64,000 nt of DNA, from NCBI GenBank assembly GCA_036365145.1, contig JAEOAD010000018.1, positions 8,636,001-8,700,000 on the forward strand, written 5' to 3'. This document shows, piece after piece, positions 1 to 12,005 of this stretch; position 1 is the first letter of the stretch, and every line of letters starts with the position of its first letter. The position numbers were made by a program, and so were the translations under genes. Under the pieces are notes generated by a model. It saw only the letters and a program-made list of their open reading frames with translations, searched no databases and was not told where the DNA came from. Origin of the DNA: Orientallactaga sibirica. Taxonomy: Eukaryota > Chordata > Mammalia > Rodentia > Dipodidae.

Positions 1-334
1 GAGAAGATTGAGGTTAGTCTTCATCATACCCTCTCAAGGCCCCTGTGATTCAGGAGTTCTTTCTAAGCACCTGATGGAGGTTTGACCTTTTTGTTGTGTC
101 TTCCTGGATATAGGATTTTATGGTACCATTTCCATTTGGTCCAGTTTTTTGTCACTCCCCATCCTTGCCCTGCCCCGCCATCCCTATGGTCCAGTCCTCG
201 AGGTGTTTATTAGGTGTGTCAGAATCTTGGGAAAATGCAGATTAGGAGCTACAGATGAGTGGGACCATGCAATGCTTATCTTGCTGTGATTGGGTGAGTT
301 CACTGAGAATGATCTCTTCCAAGTTTGACCATTT
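1..334 (-). mobile_element. Old L1 3'UTR fragment (antisense)
   Basis: The stretch matches, block by block, the 3'UTR of the older antisense L1 at about 3850-4190. Shared blocks include the tract around 113-140 (tataggattttatggtacc) and the block near 285-330. It is the left edge of the window, so the element continues outside. No coding potential survives. Family assignment rests on comparison with the other copy in this window. Confidence 0.6.
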
Positions 335-1585
335 TTCTTCAGAACTCCACTCTCCATCATATCCCCTCCCTCTCTCCATTAGTCTCTCTTTTCATTTGAT
401 GCCATCATCTTTTTCTTCTATTATGAGGGTCTTGAGAAGGTACTGCTAGGCATTGCAAGGTCATGGATATCGAGGCCAATTTTTGTCTGGACAGTTGCAC
501 TGTAAGGAGTTGTACCATTCCTTTGGCTCTTACATTCTTCCCGCTACCTCTTCCACAATGGACCCTGAGCCTTGGGAATTGTGATAGAGATGATTCAGTG
601 CTGGACACTCTTCTGTCCCTTCTTCTCAGCACTATGTTGCCTTGTGGGTCATCCCAGTGGTCATCTCCATCTGAAAAGAGAAGCTTCTCTAACCAGAAGT
701 GAGAGTAGCATTAATATGTGAATATGAACATTAAGTGTAGTGCTTTCAGGGCAGTGTGGTGGAATAATATATACATTTAGCCAGACAAGAGCAGGTTTTA
801 TACCCCTAAGACTCATGACCTCCCCTGCCATAGATGATTGGTTTTTTCAGTACCAGGCATGTATTCCCTCCTATAGAGTGGGCCTTCAGTCCAATAGAGA
901 GCAGTTGGTTTCCCCAAGAGCAGACATGCCACTATTGCACCCGTTCAGTCCTTTGGCCTGTCTGACTTGAGGTTTCTAGTGTCCACCATTTTCACCACTA
1001 ATGATTTCTGTCTCCCATACAGCTGCATGCAGTGCAGTTTTTTCCAGATTTCAATTGGCTGGTCTACAGGCAGAAGGTTTTATGCTCAGCAACAGCTTGA
1101 TTTCTCAGTGACCTTGCCACTCAGGCAAGTGAGGTCTTCCACAACAGGGTCTTACCTTCTGTTTTTCAAGAGAAACCAAGGGCCTTGGTAGTAGCCTGTA
1201 ATGTTTTGGAAGTAACAGTGACCTCCCTGGCCAACAAGTCACTGGAAGGTATCCCATCCCAGGCACTGAAAAATTTCTAGTAACAATCTATAGCTTCTGG
1301 ATGTGCCATTATTCAAAAAAGTAGGTTTACATAAGTCTTATTCAGAATATCTTGAATTTTGATTGACCCTCCCCTGCCATTCTTTTACACATTCCCTTTC
1401 CCTGGCCTCACTTAAGCCTTTCCTCTGCCTATAATCTGTTCTTCTATTTCATATATACAATACCATCCTCTTAAGACCTTTCCTCTCCTCCCTCCCTTAT
1501 AAGCTTTTTCTAGCTTACTGGCCTCTGCTACCAATTTTTGGTTCCAGCTCACACATAAGTCTATACATTTGTAACTAGAATCTGA
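335..1585 (-). mobile_element. L1 3'UTR, younger family (antisense)
   Basis: This block recurs at 5310-6115, 41400-42590 and 43380-44400. All begin with the pyrimidine-rich stretch around 355-395 and run through the same landmarks in the same order. In the intact copies it ends, toward lower coordinates, in an A-rich tail, and it lies beyond the ORF2 stop, so it is the L1 3'UTR. Here the terminal part is missing and the left edge joins older L1 sequence around 335. Short open frames in it (for example 463-702) are chance frames in UTR sequence. Confidence 0.75.
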
Positions 1586-1754
1586 AAGACTCATAACTAT
1601 CTTAGAGATACTTGCACAACCATGTTTATTGCTGCTCTATTCATAATAGCTAGGAAATGGAGCCATTATAGATGTCCCTCCACAGATGAATGGATAATAA
1701 AGATATGGTACATTTATACAATGGAGTTCTATTCAGCAGTAAAGAAAAATCTCC
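1586..1754 (+). mobile_element. Inverted L1 ORF2 3'-end fragment
   Basis: This carries the final part of L1 ORF2 in sense orientation, including the block at about 1718-1745 (acaatggagttctattcagc). The adjoining 335-1585 is antisense. The same ORF2 block is antisense at 21120-21150 and 43015-43040, as expected for an uninverted copy. The strand switch inside one truncated element is the classic 5' inversion left by twin priming. Confidence 0.7.
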
Positions 1755-2854
1755 TATCCTTCTTCACCTTGATTTATGAAGTCCCCTGATCAAATATAAT
1801 GGTTTATAATCTATTATTCTCAGTCTGTTTATTTCATTTCTTTGTTAAAAAGAGATAAAAATCTAAAGGTTTAGAGTTCAAGAACTTTTCTTAAACCCCC
1901 AAACCCAATTACAAGGCTAAATTGTAAACTATCTGGATTAGGATACTACAACATATTTTGGGGGATTCATATCAAATTATAACCGAAGATATCCAAGGGT
2001 ATGTCATTTATGAAAGATTGAATCATTTCTCCCAATGATTTTTCAGATATGAGTGTTCTTTGTAGGTAAGAAGAGAACATTTCAGTCCCAAGCTTGTACT
2101 AATTGTGTACATGTGATTGTGGCATATTCTCTATGGGCTGCCTTTGTCTGAGTGAACACAAGCTTTTTAATTCTAATAAGATGACTGGATTCTAACCAAC
2201 AAAAAAGAATTTCATGTCACTTGTTGAATCAAGGCTTGTATTCAAGAGTAATGAATACTTGAGGCACCTCTTCTGTGACAAAGCTCTTGTTTCCAGTGAG
2301 AGGAAAGAAATTACACAATTAAAACCATGCTCTTAGCCCTGTGAAGCACTGTGGTAACTGACTTTCATAAATTTAAAAATTGCAAACTTAAAACCCTGGG
2401 AATAGTGTTCTTGGATTTTGATAATCCCATTACTTATTTATATTGTGAGAAAATGCCTATCATAGTAGGTGTATTTTCAAAGTAAGGCAGATTTTCAAAT
2501 CTTAGCTATGTGAAATGGCCTTCAGTTTCTTCAGCCAGACAATGGAGTGTTTAGACTTATGACTTCTGAGGTTCTCTTTTAAGTCTAATCTTCTAGGACT
2601 CTTTGGTTTGCAATGACTTCTAAAGTGCTTTGAAATGTTGATAAAGGAGTAATTATTTTTTTAGGAGACATTTCATGATTTGACATTCTGCTCAGTTCTG
2701 CTAATAATGTATTACATGAAGCATTTCCCTGTAGTTGACCATATTCTTCAGGCTTGTCATTGCCTCTGGCTTAGCAGTGACTTTGCAAAGTGAAACAGCC
2801 ACTTTGCATTTCTTTCTGCCAATCCCACAGATTATTGTTGAATGGTGTGGCCTA
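1755..2854. other. Unique AT-rich DNA, no feature seen
   Basis: I find no SINE, L1, LTR or convincing reading frame here. The longest open stretch overlaps a SINE remnant at its right end. Confidence 0.5.
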
Positions 2855-3030
2855 ATGTGAACACTAATATTTGCGTAGATCCAGGTCCTTTTGCCACCTA
2901 GTGGGCATGTGTGAGCTTGCACTTGCCTCACCTTTGTGCATCTCCCTAACGTGGGATCTGGAGAATAGAACATGGGTCTTTAGGCTTCACAGGCAAGGGC
3001 CTTAACTGCTAAGCCATTTTTTTCCAGCCC
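2855..3030 (-). mobile_element. DIP-like tRNA-derived SINE, decayed
   Basis: On the minus strand it starts with the GGGCTGG-type head (3010-3030), then the A-box-like region and the conserved block that includes AACGTGGGATCTGG on the plus strand. It aligns with the better preserved copies at 28087-28340 and 48767-49119. The far end is eroded. Confidence 0.7.
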
Positions 3031-3770
3031 CCACCTCCATTTTAGTTGAATGTCCATTTCCCCTGTTACTCTATGGTTTCATCTGGGGCCCTGGTGAGGT
3101 GCAATAGGCTGATCTTCCCTTCAGGTTTGGCGTCCATCTGAAAAAGGGAAGCAAATACTCCAACAGAAATAGAAGTCAGCACCTGATAGATGGGATGGCC
3201 ATTGTTAGTTTAGAGAGAATTTTATATGTGTAGGCCCTCTTATAGCCCACAATTGGTGAGAGCTTGATATTGGATAATGGGCTAATTTTTTGGACATGGT
3301 TTTGTCTTGTTTCCCAGTTCCAGCTATGAGTTCCATTCCAGTGAGTGGATCTGTTAGCCAAATCAAGAGCAGTTGGTTACCCACCATAGCTGTGTGCCAC
3401 TATTGCACTTGTTTAAGCATCACGTCAGGTTGTTTACTGCTGGGTAGTTTAGACTGAGGTGTTTGGACAGATGTTGGTCATTTTCCCCAAGTTGCTTGTG
3501 TAGCATCCTCTGGCACTAGACAAGCTAACTGGGGACTTACCCTCTTCCAGATTCCAACCAGGTCACTCCATTGTTCCATTGCAACAGCATATGGTGTCTT
3601 TGGCAGGTCTTACCATTAACTTTTGGTGGGTCATCAAGAACTTTGACAGAAATATGTCTTCTTTTGGGAAATCTTGTAGGTCTCTCTGATCACCAGCTCA
3701 TTGTGAAAGTTAACTGCATGCTGGTACTGGGAATTACAAGTCAGCACCAAGAAAAATGAAGGAAGAAAAA

Positions 3771-3850
3771 GAAAGGTAACATAAAGGAGAAAGGGAGCAT
3801 AGAGAGGAGAGGGGGAGAGAGAGAGAGAGGGAGGGAGAGAGATACAGGAA
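3771..3850 (+). repeat. Purine-rich (GA)n tract in L1 3'UTR
   Basis: About 80 nt are nearly all A and G on the plus strand, with GAGAGA and GGGAGG runs. Because the host L1 is antisense, this is a pyrimidine tract on the L1 sense strand. Confidence 0.7.
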
Positions 3851-4199
3851 AAGATTAAGGTTAGTCTTCATGATGTCCTCTCCAGGGACTGTGGTTCAGG
3901 TGTTCCCTCTACGGGCCTGCTGAATGATCAACGTTTTAGCCTGTTGTTCAGAATATAGGATTTTATGGTACCATTTCCATTTGGGTCCTTATTTGTGTCC
4001 CTCCACCCTTACCCTCCCTCCTACCCTTACGTTCCCCCCTCCCTTAGCCTCCCCTCCCTATTGTCTTGTCTACAAGGTACTTATTAGGTATGACAGCATC
4101 TCAGGCAGATTCAGGTTAGGAGCCATAGATGAGACCATGGGATGATTATCTTTCTGTGATTGGGTGAGCTCAATCAGAATGTTTGACTTTTTTTTCTTC

Positions 4200-5200
4200 A
4201 AATTTCATTGTTTCACTTTTCCTTAGTGCAGTGTAGAATTCCATAGTGTATATATACCACATCTTTGTTATCCATTCATCTTTATGATGGACATCTGGGT
4301 TGATTCCAGCTCTTAGCTATTATGAATTGAGCAGCTATAAGCATGGTTGACCGTATCTCTCTGATCTGAGGCTTGGAGCTTTTAGGGTAAATGCCCAGTA
4401 AGGGAATAACTGGATCTGTTGGTTGGTCTATAGTCATCCTTTTCAGGAATCTCCATATAGCTTTCTATAGTAGTTGTACCATTTTACATTCCCACCAACA
4501 GTGAAAAAGGGTTCCTATTTCTCTACGGCCTCGCCAGCATTTGTTTTCATTAGTTTTTTTTTAATGTTAGCTATCCTTACTGGGGTAAAGTGGAATCTCA
4601 TAGTTGTTTTAATTTGCATTTCCCTGATGATTAGGGATGTTGAACATTTTCTTAAGTGTGTGTTTGCCATTTGTATTTCTTCCTCTGAGAACTCCCTGTG
4701 CTGTTCTCTGCCCCATTTTGTGAGTGGGTTGTTTGACTTTTTATTGTTTAGGCTTTGGAGTTCTTTGTAAATTCTAGAAATTAGGCCTCTGTCAGTTGTA
4801 TAGCTGGCAAAAACTTGCTCCCATTCTGTGGGTAATATGTTGGCTTTGGTTATTGTATATTTGTCTGTGAAAAAACTTTTCAGCTTCATGAGATCCCAAT
4901 GGTTGAGTGATTGCTTAATTTCCTGAGCTACTGGGGTTTTGTTCAGGAAGTCTTTTTCCATTCATATATCATGGAAGTTTCCCCCTATTTTTTCTTCCAG
5001 TAGTAGCAGTTTCTGGTTTTATGTTGAGGTCTTTGATCCACTTGGACTTGATTTTTGTGCATGGCGAGATGTGTGGATTGAGTTTCATTTTCCAGTTTGT
5101 CCAGCACCATTTGTTAAAGATGCTGTCTTTTTTCAAGTCTACATTGTTGGGGCCTTTGTCAAATGTCAAGTAGCTGTACTTATTTGACCCATAGTCTGGG
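4200..5200 (-). pseudogene. L1 ORF2 C-terminal remnant
   Basis: Two open pieces, at 4515-4961 (148 codons) and 4969-5169, match the region of L1 ORF2p downstream of the reverse transcriptase. Typical words are NKTPVAQEIKQ, LPTEWEQVFAS and SNNPLTKWG. The cysteine-rich end is present in degraded form toward 4230. ORF2p is the endonuclease/reverse transcriptase of L1; here only the part beyond the RT survives, with frameshifts between the pieces, so the fragment cannot act. A paralogous region with the same words lies at 21598-22152 and 63390-63779. Confidence 0.8.
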
Positions 5201-5284
5201 TCCTCATTCCTGTTCCATTGGTCTTTATTCCTGTTTTTATGCCAGTACCATGGAGTTTTTATTGCTGTGGCTTTGTAGTATAGC

Positions 5285-6115
5285 TCTATATTATTTTATT
5301 TTTATTTTTTATTGACAACTTCTATACTTACATACAAAAAACCATGATATTTCCCTCCCCTCCCCCATTCCCCTTCAGAACCTATCTGTCATATCCCCTC
5401 CCTCTCTCCATTAGTCTCTCTCTTTTAATTTGATGTCATCATCTTTTTCTTCTGTTATGAGGGTCTTGAGAAGGTATTGCTAGGCATTGTAAGGTCATGG
5501 ATATCGAGGCCAATTTTTGTCTGGACAATTGCATTGTAAGGAGTTGTACCATTCCTTTGGCTCTTACGTTCTTTCTGCCCCCTCTTCTGCAATGGGCCCT
5601 GAGCCTTTGGAGGGTGTGACAGAGATGTTTCAGTGCTGGACACTACTCCATCCCTTCTTCTCAGCACTATGTTGCCTTGTGGGTCATCCCAGTGGTAATC
5701 ACCATCTGAAAAGAGAAGCTTCTCTAACCAGAAGTGAGAGTAGCATTAATATGTGAATATGAACATTAAGTATAGTGCTTTCAGGGCAGCTTGGTGGGAA
5801 TAATATATACATCTTGCCAGACAAGAGCAGGTTTTATACCCCTAAGGCTCATGACCTCCCCTGCTATAGACATTTGATCAAGTTTATCAGCACCAGACAT
5901 ATATTCTTTCCCATAGAGAGGGCCTTCAGTACAATTATGGAGCAGTTGGTTTTCCCAAGAGCAGACATGCCAGTATTGCACCCATTCGGTCATTGGGCCT
6001 GTTTAGCCAAACTTGAGTTTTCCAGTGTCCACTGTTTTCACTGCTGATGACTTCTGTCTCTCATGGCTGCATGCAGTGCAGCTTTTTCCAGCTGTCAGTT
6101 GGCTGGTGTACAGGG
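5285..6115 (-). mobile_element. 5'-truncated L1 (3'UTR only, antisense)
   Basis: The left edge is the reversed A-rich tail (5290-5312), followed by attgacaacttctatactta, the same L1 3' terminus seen at 23650, 41360 and 43365. The body is the younger 3'UTR seen at 335-1300. It stops abruptly near 6115. It was inserted into the older L1 at 3040-5278 in the same orientation. I found no clean target duplication at its right end. Confidence 0.8.
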
Positions 6116-6461
6116 AGATATATGGGCATGCATGAAAATATGTATGTAAAAAGAAGTCCATTATAGTATAAGAGAAAAGGGCTAAGACAACTAAAATCTT
6201 TAGGACTACACAAATAACATAAAATTCATATAAGGAAGAACCAGCCAGCCAGTCATACACAACAATAAGTCATATCATTAACTGAGCTGGTAGTTCCAAC
6301 ATACAGTGTTATGTGACAGGAAGAGAAGGTCAGAGACACAGAGAGATGGAACCAGTGATACAGAGAGACAGATAGATACAAAACTTTTTAGATGCGTTCA
6401 CACAGAAAATTTCAAAAACAAACACCTCTTCACCAATGTTTGAAAGCACTTCTCCATTGGG
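6116..6461. other. Unique DNA, no feature seen
   Basis: AT-rich sequence between a truncated L1 and a B1. The only patterned stretch is short GA/GATA-rich sequence near 6320-6380. Confidence 0.45.
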
Positions 6462-6590
6462 AATAAAATTTTAATCCCAGTACTTGGGAGGCAGAGGTAG
6501 GGGGATCACTGTGAGTTCAAGGCCAGCCTGGAGAGTTCTAGGTTCCAGGTCAGCCTGGGCTAAAGTGAGATCCTATCTCAAAAAGCCAAG
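6462..6590 (+). mobile_element. B1 SINE
   Basis: 7SL-derived B1: taatcccagtacttgggagg near 6473, then the ggcagaggtag block, gttccaggtcagcctgggct and a right end of agatcctatctcaaaaa. The 5' end (GGGCGTGGTGG part) is lost. It has several substitutions from the younger B1s in this window. Confidence 0.9.
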
Positions 6591-7166
6591 GCAAATAAGT
6601 TCAGAATTTTGTAGCATTTTTAGAGTGTAAAGGTTTCAACATATTCATTTATTTATGTTTAAGTAATAGAAAAGGTCAGGATTTTTTAAAAGAAAAAAGG
6701 GAACCAAGAAATTAGACTAATCACCAATTAAAAATTTATGGAAAATAATTCTCATGGCTGAGCAAGGTGACCAAGATTGAGAAAACTGGCCCCAAAATTC
6801 AAACGTATAGAAGGCACCAAGTAACCAGACATTAGTAGCCTTGGCAGATGAATGTTAGACTAGAGAGTGAAACATGGGAATGTTTTGTCCATATCTGCAT
6901 GACACATAAAAGTCTTCTGGAAACAAAACCAGGTAGGTAAAAAAAGATCTAGTTACTCCCTGCCCACATGGCACTCTCTCTGTCTCACAACATAGCAAGA
7001 CCCATTGACTACTATTTAAGGTGCCATGGAGGTATCCAGAATGGGGCAACAATCCTAATGTGCATGCAAAAAGACAGCATTGACAACTTCTCAGACTTAC
7101 AAATGATAGGACCCTCAGGGAAGAAGTGTGTCTTTTTGTTTTCATAATTAATTTTTTTTTTATAAA
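6591..7166. other. Unique DNA, no feature seen
   Basis: AT-rich sequence. A 132-codon open frame on the minus strand (6855-7253) runs into the neighbouring SINE and shows no recognisable domain, so I do not call it a gene. Confidence 0.4.
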
Positions 7167-7402
7167 AGAGTACTTGGGCTGGAGAAATGAATTAGTGGTT
7201 AAGGTGCTTGCCTGCAAAGCCAAAGGACCTAAGTTCAATTCCCCAGGCCCCATGTAAGACGCATAAGGTAATGTATGTGTCTAGAGTTCATTTACAATGG
7301 CTAGAGACCCCAGCACCCCTCCATTCTCTCTCTCTCTTTCTCTCTGCCTTTTCCTTTCTCTCTCTCATTCTCTCTTTCTCTCAAATAAGTAAATAAATGA
7401 TA
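7167..7402 (+). mobile_element. DIP-like tRNA-derived SINE
   Basis: It starts with GGGCTGGAGAAATGAATTAG and has an A-box-like segment (attagtggttaagg, about 7190) and a B-box-like segment (agttcaattcc, about 7232), as in Pol III SINEs derived from tRNA. It ends in a (TC)n run at 7325-7381 and a short A-rich (TAAA)n tail. It is shorter than the copy at 48767 because the middle is shortened. Confidence 0.85.
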
Positions 7403-7920
7403 GAAAATGTTATACTCTTATATCCCTTCTCTCCCACCCCCATTCCATTGAGGGCCCTCTTCCATGTGGTCTTTGTTATTCACTGTGGGGTCCCAAAGGC
7501 CTCAGTCAGTCTGAATAGGGCCCTTGGTAAGAGTCTCTAACATTATATAATATTATGGAAAATGAGATATCAGTATTTTATCAGAACAATATCTTAACAT
7601 CTCAAACATACCAAATGACATTTTACTCACCATACACGCTCAGTACCATGCTTCATAAATCATCCTTTATGACTCAACTTCTCTCAGAGCATTTCCCCAG
7701 ACACCATTCTCCCCAGGTATGGCTAGTACTCTTTTTCTGGATTTTTATCTTCATGCTTGCTTCATTTGAATCTTATTCACAGCAGAATTATATCCCTTTT
7801 CACACTGTGTGGTGATCTTATAAATTTCACTCAATACACTGTGAAATTGTTTTTGAGTTCCCATTCAGAAAATTAGGTGAATTCTGTTTGGGGGTTTTTG
7901 ATTATTTATTTTATTTTATT
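7403..7920. other. Unique DNA, no feature seen
   Basis: No repeat or coding signature recognised. It is AT-rich. Confidence 0.4.
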
Positions 7921-8068
7921 TTTTGGTTTTTCTAGGTAGGGTCTCACTCTAGCCTAGGCTGACCTGGAATTTACTATGTAGTCTCGACTGGCCTCAAAGT
8001 CACAGTTATCATCTTACCTCTGCCTCCCATGTGTGGGGATTAAAGTCATGCACCACCACACTGACAAT
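7921..8068 (-). mobile_element. B1 SINE (antisense)
   Basis: Reversed B1: T-rich left edge, then taggtagggtctcactctag, the gctgacctggaat block, cctctgcctcc and gcaccaccaca at the right end. It carries more substitutions than the copies at 37800 or 52210, so it is an older insertion. Confidence 0.9.
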
Positions 8069-9638
8069 TAGATTAATTTAACTGAATGCTCACTATGTGC
8101 ATCATGTTAAATATTTTATCTAAGTTAGCTCATTAGCCTCTGCCACCAAGCACTCACTACCTCCAATTTCAGAAACAAAAGCATTTAGCTGGGACAAGTT
8201 AAATAATTGCACAATATTCATACAGATGTGGAGTTCTGGTAGGGATTGGATCTCCATAAAAATGTAGGAAAATCCCAGGCCCATGAACTCCAACTTTGGA
8301 TTTTTGTCCAAGTATCAAGGAAAACCAGTCTGTGAAAACACAGACTCAGAGAAGGGTAAATTATGAACTATGGGGAGAGGTAGGAGGGAAAGCAAGCAGG
8401 AAAGCCATACAAAAACCTCCCCTTCCTAGCCTGGCTGCAAAGGTGAAGGGAAAGCCAAGAAATTCTCCTTCACATACAGGAAGGTCCCTCAAAGGACACC
8501 TTTGAGGAAGGAGTTTACACACATACAGAAAGCAAAGCAAGAAAGTGCCCAGAGCAAAGCAGGAAAGCATCCAGGCAAAAAGAAATTTTCCTCCTGAGAA
8601 GAAGGAGGGGAAACCTAGAAGACCCATCTCCCTCACAAAGGGGTTAGGAGAGTTGAAGGAGAGAGGTCAGGGGTCAAGAGGCTCACACACATGTTTCAGG
8701 CCTATTTATATGAACTAGACATCCAGTTAGAAGGAGCTTCATCATCACACTGAGATGTGCAAAAGAGACCTGGTTAGTGAGCTCAAGAAGCTGACTCAGA
8801 AAGGTCCAGACCTCAGGTGTGCTAAGCTCAGGAAAGGCTGAGGAAGATGCAGGGAGCTGTTGCTGAGGAGTTGTTTTTATCCATCTTGGATGAGACTGAA
8901 TCAGATGCAACATTTAGTCTTACCAGAGCAGACAAGATGCATCCATGTTTCCATGGGCCAGCCCTTAAGTACTAGAAAACAAGCTGTCTTTGAGTCACAT
9001 CTGTATCTGTATCACACACCTTCTCAGGAACTGAACATATTAGTTCAGATGGGAATTGGGGGGAAAGGCTCAAAAATACAAATTATATGGTGTTTAGGAT
9101 GTAGAGGAGAAATTATAGATAGTGAATCATAGAATTTGGGGAATACAGAACCTTCAAAGACATTTTTTTGCCAAAAGGAAAGAATTAAAACTTGAATATT
9201 TTCCTTTTGCCATTTGGGGTGATGGAAGGGTTGTAGTGGAAATAGGACAATATTATATTATAATTTTTAAAAGATATTTTTGTTGCCAGGATAAAGAAAG
9301 ATATAAATTGAAGTAGAAAATAAAGTTTAATGGCTATATAATGGTGGAAGGTATTGGAGTAGAATACAGAAGGCAAGGTGAGCACAGAAATGAGAACGAA
9401 TCATCCCCAACTTCAAGATGTGTACACATTGGTAATGGAAACACACATATAATGATCATAAAATAAATCATGAGCATTACCTGTCACATAAAGGTGCCAG
9501 CTAAAAGCTAAACAAGATCCTGAGAGCAAAGACAGTGAAGGGAATGCACCATTTCCTACCTTCTTTTCTTGGGTTCTGCCACTATTCTACAAAAAGATAA
9601 AAGGTGGGTGGAAATAGAGAAAGAAAAGCTAAATAGAA
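8069..9638. other. Unique DNA, no gene recognised
   Basis: This repeat-poor block has a purine-rich segment at 8340-8650 that produces short open frames on both strands (8296-8505 plus, 8361-8636 minus). Neither has a recognisable domain, and their lengths fit chance in purine-biased DNA. A small perfect hairpin lies at 8487-8507. Confidence 0.45.
8487..8507. other. Perfect 9-bp inverted repeat, 3-nt loop
   Basis: CCTCAAAGG, ACA, CCTTTGAGG form a perfect short stem-loop. It is too short for a pre-miRNA. A CTTTG-type TCF/LEF-like core occurs in both arms; any binding is speculative. Confidence 0.35.
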
Positions 9639-9770
9639 ATCCCAGCACTCAGAAGGCAGAGGTAGGAGGATCACCATGAGTTTGAGGCCATCCTGAGACT
9701 CCATAGTGAATTCCAAGTCAGCCTGAGCTACAGTGAGACCCTACCTCAAAACATCAGAAAAAAAGAGAAA
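9639..9770 (+). mobile_element. B1 SINE
   Basis: It contains atcccagcactcagaaggcag, ggaggatcaccatgagtttg, the gtgaattccaagtcagcctg block and gagaccctacctcaaaa, followed by an A-rich tail. The first 20 or so bases are lost. Confidence 0.9.
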
Positions 9771-10861
9771 TGAGATGAATGGCATATTGATATGAAAAAC
9801 ATGTAGCATCACACTTCAATCTATAGCCAGAGCAGACATCATAAATGGATCATGGCTTACTTTCTAGATTCCATGACTTATGTACTAGATTCCAGTTGTG
9901 AGCTCAAAGTCCTCAACAAAGTACCTCAGATAACCAATACCGATTGATTTAGTTGGCTTCTAAGTTAAACCTATTTTCCTCTGCAATGAACTAGAACTTG
10001 AATCGGTAGTTTTATTAACATATTATCACATTGGAAGGAGGGAAAACTCTAGCTTTCTCTATTCAGTCTGTTATTAGTAGATACAAATTTAAAAGTAGTT
10101 GAGTAAAAAAATCTCCCAATCAGGAATTATAAAAACTAATATCCTTTATGTAGCTTAGTCAGGATAGCCATATGGATATTTATATATAACTTTATGGCCA
10201 CTTAAGGTGACTTGGCATTGTGAATTGAGACTAAAATCTCACACCTTGTAAATCTATATGCTTATCTTAAGGCAAGTATGTATAAGAAAAAGAGCAACAA
10301 AACAACCTTGCCATTAACAAGTATTAAAGTCACATCATCAGTCCTCTGTGGTTGACTTCTATGACATTATGTGCAAGCTTCACTGGTAATGAACTTCCCC
10401 TGGTGGCTACCTCCTTTAGGTACATGCAGGAGCATTCTTACCATTGTGAATGGCCAGAGAAATGAAAGAAACTCAAGTTTAACATCACCAGGAGCTGATT
10501 GTGTTGTCTTCCCAGAAGCCCTTTGAAGTTGTCAGAAACATCCCAATTCCACAAAATATGACCCAGGACTGTCCGTCCCAAGGTGTAATCTGGCCACTAA
10601 CACCTAACTACTTTAGCAGCTGGAGGTAGCCCTTGGCAATGTCTATAGGCAGGCCCTTCTGGGACAATGGGCAGCAGAGATGAGTTAGGTAAAGAAATTT
10701 CCCCCAGCTGGTTACCTTGTGAGGGAAATTTCAACATGCATCATTGGGCAGTAATCACTTGATATTCTCCGGAAGATCCACAATCTTATTTGTTGTGCTT
10801 CTGGTTTTTTCTTAGATTCTGGATTCTTTAGTTTGCTTCCATGGTATATCATCCTGACAAG

Positions 10862-10908
<47 letters not shown>

Positions 10909-11675
10909 GCACACACACATGCAATTAGCCCATCAATCAGTTCAGTTTTAACCATTCTCAAATTAATTACCACTGGTGTCAGAATCACCAAGATTTTCCA
11001 TTTTTCTACATCTTATCTTCTATGAATATCTTGCAGTAGGGCAAGTAGGCACCCATGCTGTTGTTTTCCAGATTAGGACCTTGATGTCTCTCATACAACA
11101 TTCCTATCCTTAGTTAGTATTGGGTAGCTCAGAGTTTTAAAATTACCATAAAATTCCAATGTGGCAAATCTAAAATAAGACCTAAGAATCAGTATTTAAG
11201 ATGGACAGCTTGGTTGAAAGTACTACATTGAATTTGAGATCCACTCTCAGCAATGCTTCTCTGCTTTTGGCCCATATGGATAATTATGCATGGCCATGTT
11301 TAGAAAACTCCAGAGCATAAATTTAAAGTAACCAACCTACCAGGTGCTCAGGTGGTCAATTATGACAATCAATCAAACTAAAAGTAACAATCAAACCTTC
11401 ATTTACTTATCAAAACACTACAAACAAGAGGTGTCAATTCCTTGAGAGTCCACTTTACTCCACAGAAGGGCAACATCAGATGAGAGTCAGGAGGCTCCAG
11501 CCCCGAGCAAAAGTCTCAGGATTCCTATGGCCATTTCAGCTTAGGATGAGAGACTTAGGAGGAGGGCTAGAAGTAAAAAGGTACTAAGTCAAAGTGGAAA
11601 ATAATGCCTCAGACCAGTGGGGAGATTTCTTGATGGAGGTACCTGTCTGGGAATAAATGTATGGTGATGAGGATG
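9771..11675. other. Unique DNA with one microsatellite
   Basis: Apart from the (CA)n run at 10865, I recognise no repeat, exon or RNA gene. Composition is even and AT-rich. Confidence 0.4.
10865..10918. repeat. (CA)n microsatellite
   Basis: About 21 CA units in one unbroken run to about 10907, then an interrupted extension to 10918. The VCVCVC frame read through it on the minus strand is an artefact of the repeat. Confidence 0.95.
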
Positions 11676-12005
11676 TGTGATGGTTTGTATCGATTGTCTA
11701 CTTGATAGGACCTAGAACCACCTGTGAGGAATTGTGTACATTAGGTTAGCCTATGAGTATGTCTGGGAGAGACCTTCTTGATTAGGTTAATTAAGGTGGG
11801 AAGATTTACCTTAACTGCATGCTGTATGAAAAGGATATCCCTGGCTAGGCATCAGTGTTCATCTGCTTTCTCATTGTGGACCTGATTCCAGCTGCTTTAA
11901 ACTCCTGGTATATGTATTGCTATGATAGACTGTAACGTGGAACTCTAAAATGAAATAAAACTTCCGCTCTTAAATTGAATTTTGTCAGGTATTTTGGCCC
12001 AGCAT
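11676..12005 (+). mobile_element. Solo LTR, ERVL-type (MLT2/MT2-like)
   Basis: It starts TGTGATGGTTTGTAT, the start typical of mammalian ERVL LTRs. It continues through a gattaggttaattaaggtgg block (about 11793-11812) and has a poly(A) signal (aatgaaataaaac, about 11950). It ends near tcaggtattttg. No internal region adjoins it, so it is a solo LTR. The exact right edge is uncertain. Confidence 0.6.

Larger units (their letters stand above)
3040..5278 (-). mobile_element. Older L1 (antisense): 3'UTR and distal ORF2
   Basis: A 3'UTR (about 3040-4195) of an older type is followed by the 3' half of ORF2 (about 4200-5278). Landmarks are the purine tract at 3795-3842 and the ORF2 tail region at 4230-4300. 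The element is cut at 5279 by the 3' end of a younger L1 in the same orientation. It does not obviously resume beyond 6115, so the original 5' part was lost or lies elsewhere. Confidence 0.8.

Noticed and set aside
6855..7253. 132-codon minus-strand frame
   Set aside because: Its first part is a SINE, the rest is unique AT-rich DNA, and there is no domain, splice or conservation evidence.
8296..8636. Overlapping frames on both strands in purine-rich DNA
   Set aside because: Low-complexity composition, short, no recognisable motif.
10712..10924. VCVCVC-rich open frame
   Set aside because: Read-through of a (CA)n microsatellite.
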